A DNA stretch of 64,000 bases from assembly GCA_012839185.1 (NCBI GenBank), contig DUNU01000002.1, forward strand, positions 1 through 64,000. Direction: 5' to 3'. Of this stretch, positions 60,785 through 64,000 are shown piece by piece. The stretch is from Clostridiales bacterium (GTDB taxonomy: Bacteria > Bacillota > Clostridia > Oscillospirales > Acutalibacteraceae). The notes under the pieces were generated by a model. That model saw only the letters and a program-made list of their open reading frames with translations. It was not told where the DNA came from and did not search any database. The first letter of the stretch is position 1; each line of letters starts with the position of its first letter. A program made the translations under genes and the position numbers.

Positions 60785-62122
60785 ATGCACTCCGAAAGAA
60801 TAAAGATGAAACAACCAAAAAGCAAATTACTGAAAAACAGCACAAAAATATTAAGTGATAATATTTTTGTAATTTTCTTTTTGACATTTTTCTTTATCAA
60901 CCTGTTTTTCACTTTGATTTTCATCACAAAAACAAGAGGAGAAGCCTTTTCAAACCTATTTTTCTTACCGACAATATCTGTAAAAGACCATTTTATGGAC
61001 TTTTTTAACTCCATTCGAGATGCCGGCGGGAAAGATGTATACGACAAGAGAATCATCTACCCTCCGCTTGCAAACATGATATTCTATTTCTTCGCTCGTT
61101 TCTTTCCTGAAGATTTGGTTGCCGTCGATTTTGATAATAGACTTTTAATCAGGGATAATCAAACCGGCTTGATGCTATATCTCATAATTTCACTTATTTG
61201 CATACTAATTTTGTTCATCACTCTCAGAAAATACTTAGACTCTTCCGCTTATAAAAAATCCGGAACAATTTTAGCTGCTGTACTGAGTATGGCATATCCC
61301 GTTATCTACTGTTTTGAACGTGGAAATATTCTAATATTATCCGTTTTGGGAACTGCTGTTTTCGTGTTATTCTACAACAGCGAAAACAAAATTTTGCGAG
61401 AAATCTCATTTATTTCTCTTGCAATTGCGGCAGGAATTAAACTTTATCCCGCCATATTCGGTATCCTTTTACTTCGTGAAAAAAAGTTCAAAGAAGCGGC
61501 AAGACTGATTCTTTACGGTATTATTTTTGCATTTCTTCCCTTCTTCTTCTATGACGGTTTTGAATCAATTAAAACTCTTATCTCCAATCTCTCTCTCTTC
61601 GGCGACAAGAAAGCATCTTTCATCATCGGCTCAGTCAGCATTGAAAACTTTATGCGTCATTATGATATTGGCACAGACACAAGCCGAACAGTAGTATTCG
61701 TTATATTTGAAATAATCGCAATCGTTGCAAGTTTTGTATTAAAAAAGAAATGGCAACGAGCCTTAGCTCTTACCTGTGCAATGCTCAATATTCACTCCGC
61801 TTCAACGTTCTACGCAGTTTCATTTTTAATCATACCGTTTATCATGTTCTTGGTTGAAGAACGAGAGAACAGGAAAGATATTTTAAATTGGTTATATCTT
61901 TTTGTTTTCTCAATAATGTTTTCATATTTTCCGTCATTTTTCATACTGTCCAGCGAAGATAAACAATTTGCATTCTTAATGAAAACAGGATTAAGTTTCA
62001 GATATGCTTGTCAACTCCAGCTCTTTTCATCAATGATATTATTCCTGATACTTTTCTTCCTTCTGTTTTTGGAACTAATTTTCACAGTCTACTCGCTTAT
62101 GTCAAATAAGCTCAAAAAATAA
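60785..62122 (+). CDS. GT87-family membrane glycosyltransferase
   Basis: A 445-residue membrane protein with about ten hydrophobic segments. The first loop has the GT87/DUF2029-type sequence IIYPPLANMIFYF after an acidic DFFNSIRDAGG segment; the catalytic Asp is expected there. The family transfers mannose or other sugars from polyprenyl-phosphate donors to envelope glycans. Start is uncertain: 60785 (leaderless) or 60806 (MKQPKSK). Divergent from tetR and 25 nt before the GH4 gene. Confidence 0.82.
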   Translation: MHSERIKMKQPKSKLLKNSTKILSDNIFVIFFLTFFFINLFFTLIFITKTRGEAFSNLFFLPTISVKDHFMDFFNSIRDAGGKDVYDKRIIYPPLANMIFYFFARFFPEDLVAVDFDNRLLIRDNQTGLMLYLIISLICILILFITLRKYLDSSAYKKSGTILAAVLSMAYPVIYCFERGNILILSVLGTAVFVLFYNSENKILREISFISLAIAAGIKLYPAIFGILLLREKKFKEAARLILYGIIFAFLPFFFYDGFESIKTLISNLSLFGDKKASFIIGSVSIENFMRHYDIGTDTSRTVVFVIFEIIAIVASFVLKKKWQRALALTCAMLNIHSASTFYAVSFLIIPFIMFLVEERENRKDILNWLYLFVFSIMFSYFPSFFILSSEDKQFAFLMKTGLSFRYACQLQLFSSMILFLILFFLLFLELIFTVYSLMSNKLKK

Positions 62123-62147
62123 ATCATGAAATTCAAGGAGAGAATTT

Positions 62148-63467
62148 ATGAAAATTACATTCATGGGTGCCGGAAGTACCGTTTTCGCACGCAATGTCAT
62201 CGGCGACTGCATGTGTGCAGAATCCCTTCGTGACAGCGTTTTCGCTCTTTACGACATTGACGGCGAACGTCTTGAAGAAAGCCGTGCAATCCTCGAAGCC
62301 ATGCGTGAAGCAAAGGGCGGCTACGGCAAAATCGAATGCTATCTCGGCGTTGAAAATCGCAAAGACGCTCTTCGTGGTGCCACCTTCGTAATCAACGCAA
62401 TTCAGGTCGGTCTTTATGACCCTTGCACCATTATCGACTTTGAAGTTCCGAAAAAATACGGTCTTCGTCAAACAATTGCCGACACATTGGGAATCGGCGG
62501 TATTATGCGTGCTCTTCGTACAATCCCTGTACTTGAAGATTTTGCACGTGACATGGAAGAAGTTTGCCCCGATGCTCTTTTCTTAAACTACACCAATCCC
62601 ATGGCTATGCTTTCCGGTTATATGCAGAGATATACCGGTGTCAAAACAGTCGGTCTTTGCCATTCCGTTCAAGGTTGTTCATGGGGTCTTCTCCACGAAC
62701 TCGGTCTTGATGAATATGCCAAAGGCAGAAAAGAACTTATCGCAGGTATCAACCACATGGGTTGGCTCCTTAAAATTCAGGACAAAAACGGCAACGATCT
62801 CTATCCCCTTATCAAAACCAAGGTTGATGAAAAATTAGCTGACCCCAACTTCCACGATAAAGTGCGTCTTGATTATATCAAGAACTTCGGTTATTACTGC
62901 ACAGAGTCAAGCGAACATAATGCAGAATACAATATGTTCTACATCAAGTCCAAGTATCCGGAACTTATTGAACGTTTCAACATTCCGCTTGATGAATATC
63001 CCCGCCGTTGCGTAAATCAGATTGAAGGCTGGAAAAAGGAATACAAGGAACTGCTTACATCCGGAGTTAAAGAACACAATCGTTCCGGTGAATATGCCTC
63101 TCATATCATGGAAGCCGTTGTTGAATCCAAGCACTATCAAATAGGCGGAAACGTACTTAACACCGGCAACCTTATCACAAACCTTCCCGCAGATGCCTGC
63201 GTTGAAGTTCCCTGCTTAGTCAACGGCTACGGCGTTCAGCCTTGTCATGTCGGTCCACTTCCCGTACAACTTGCCGCAATGAATATGACCAACATCAATC
63301 CGCAACTTATCACCATTGAGGCTGCTGTTACACGTAAGAAAGAACATATCTATCAGGCAGCTATGCTTGACCCGCATACAGGCTCCGAACTTGATATTGA
63401 CACCATCAAGAAAATGGTTGATGACCTTATTGAAGCTCACGGCGACTTCCTTCCCAAATATCACTGA
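62148..63467 (+). CDS. GH4-family alpha-glycosidase (alpha-galactosidase type)
   Basis: A 439-residue NAD- and Mn-dependent glycosidase. The Rossmann start GAGSTVFARNVIGD, YTNPMAM, and the metal ligands Cys in GLCHSVQG and His in INHMGW identify GH4; closest in pattern to MelA/LplD-type alpha-galactosidases, but alpha-glucosidase or glucuronidase activity cannot be excluded. AAGGAGAG precedes the ATG. Cytoplasmic, so it cuts an imported alpha-glycoside. A terminator follows 12 nt after the stop. Confidence 0.9.
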   Translation: MKITFMGAGSTVFARNVIGDCMCAESLRDSVFALYDIDGERLEESRAILEAMREAKGGYGKIECYLGVENRKDALRGATFVINAIQVGLYDPCTIIDFEVPKKYGLRQTIADTLGIGGIMRALRTIPVLEDFARDMEEVCPDALFLNYTNPMAMLSGYMQRYTGVKTVGLCHSVQGCSWGLLHELGLDEYAKGRKELIAGINHMGWLLKIQDKNGNDLYPLIKTKVDEKLADPNFHDKVRLDYIKNFGYYCTESSEHNAEYNMFYIKSKYPELIERFNIPLDEYPRRCVNQIEGWKKEYKELLTSGVKEHNRSGEYASHIMEAVVESKHYQIGGNVLNTGNLITNLPADACVEVPCLVNGYGVQPCHVGPLPVQLAAMNMTNINPQLITIEAAVTRKKEHIYQAAMLDPHTGSELDIDTIKKMVDDLIEAHGDFLPKYH

Positions 63468-63479
63468 TGAAAAAATTTC

Positions 63480-63510
63480 AGCACTCTGTTTCACCGCAGA
63501 GTGCTTCTTT
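63480..63510 (+). terminator. Terminator after the GH4 gene
   Basis: An 8-bp perfect stem GCACTCTG (63481-63488)/CAGAGTGC (63497-63504) with TTCTTT after it. Confidence 0.85.
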
Positions 63511-63516
63511 AATTGC

Positions 63517-63541
63517 AAAAAAACGATGCCTTGCGGCACCG
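63517..63541 (-). terminator. Terminator of the M28-type peptidase gene
   Basis: Minus strand: CGGTGCC pairs with GGCATCG over a GCAA tetraloop, followed by T7. It ends the convergent transcript from the right. Confidence 0.88.
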
Positions 63542-63547
63542 AATTTT

Positions 63548-64000
63548 TTATTCATTGTTCTTGTTGTCGTAAAGTTCAAGCGTTTTTATTGTGGCAGCCA
63601 AGCAATCCGCAATGGCTCCCTCGTGCATATTGTCATAAGAGTCAAGGCGAGTGTGGTAGTAACGCTCAATTTTATGATTAAGACCGGTAATACCTGCTGC
63701 TCTGAACCCTGCCTGAGTGAACGCTGCGTCGTCGGTTGCTCCGCCAAAGGGGGGAACCATACCCTTGCTGCAAGGAACACCGGCAGCCTTGGCACCTTCC
63801 ATAAACAAGTCTGCAACTTCGGCATCAGATTTTACCGTAGCATTCAAGTTTCTGTAATTTGCCATTAAATATTTTGATTCGCGAATAGTATCAAAAGCAT
63901 AGATTATGGTTTCCACATCACTGAATTCCTCTTTGTGAGCCTCTGCCCATGCCTTTGCACCGCGAAGACCTGCTTCTTCACAACCGGTAAGAAGAACACC
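63548..64000 (-). CDS. M28-type zinc peptidase (partial, C-terminal part)
   Basis: An open reading frame that continues past the window edge; 150 residues are visible. LLTGCEEAGLRGAKA holds the Glu-Glu pair of the M28 aminopeptidase-like active site, and GGATDDAAF and YYHTRLDSYDN give the metal-binding Asp/His near the C-terminus, in the usual family order. The sequence gives no N-terminus, so export cannot be judged. An internal GTG at 63916 is not the start. Confidence 0.85.
   Translation of the reverse strand, partial: GVLLTGCEEAGLRGAKAWAEAHKEEFSDVETIIYAFDTIRESKYLMANYRNLNATVKSDAEVADLFMEGAKAAGVPCSKGMVPPFGGATDDAAFTQAGFRAAGITGLNHKIERYYHTRLDSYDNMHEGAIADCLAATIKTLELYDNKNNE

Overview
The window looks like chromosomal DNA of an uncultured gut-type Clostridia bacterium (Firmicutes/Bacillota, probably Ruminococcaceae/Oscillospirales or a near relative). 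The evidence is AT-rich DNA with strong AGGAGG-type ribosome binding sites, near-consensus sigma-A promoters (TTGACA-N17-TATAAT), a glgB-glgC-glgD-glgA glycogen operon (glgD is a Clostridia-type gene), a dockerin-bearing secreted protein, a DHHW/DUF4358 pair and an mreBCD-PBP2 block. Genus cannot be fixed from the sequence.

Layout. 1-110: 5' end of a 16S rRNA on the minus strand, with a long leader and tandem promoters. 736-8104: an SGNH esterase, then the glycogen operon with a co-transcribed sugar isomerase, closed by a UUCG hairpin terminator. 8237-16978: a large secreted Cys-repeat/dockerin protein, an MBL hydrolase, a PfkB kinase, a GPH-type sugar symporter, DUF4358 and DHHW envelope proteins, GtrA and a YhaM-type nuclease. 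17083-18216: an IS481-like insertion sequence flanked by 25-bp direct repeats. 18221-22139: a strong promoter drives a divergent Hsp70 and a coiled-coil protein whose C-terminus resembles GrpE.

32816 down to 22125 (minus strand): an apparent 11-gene operon mixing RNA and translation genes (RNase M5-like toprim protein, glnS, RqcP-like S4 protein) with a HAD phosphatase, a PI-PLC-like protein, a glycyl radical enzyme with its activase, an FGGY kinase and a mannose-6-phosphate isomerase. 37410 down to 33110: a secreted papain-fold-like protein, a metallophosphoesterase, a DtxR/MntR-type regulator, a decayed WbsX-family fragment and azlCD.

56440 down to 37457 (minus strand): a long unidirectional gene train without an obvious internal promoter or terminator: radical SAM protein, smc, ChbG-type deacetylase, NfeD, a vWA/solute-binding-like protein, TelA, a sugar isomerase, lepA, an alpha/beta hydrolase, an ABC exporter pair, mreB-mreC-mreD and PBP2, ending in a terminator. 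56505-56685: tRNA-Glu and tRNA-Met. 56810-63467: a carbohydrate locus with a CE15-like esterase, a large glycoside-hydrolase-like protein and their TetR regulator, divergent from a GT87-like membrane glycosyltransferase and a GH4 glycosidase. The right edge cuts an M28-type peptidase.

The least conventional parts are the Hsp70/GrpE-like pair beside the IS, the eliminase-type glycyl radical enzyme of unknown substrate, and the TelA/vWA-SBP/NfeD group. None can be called a new system from sequence alone; each is listed with a deciding test.
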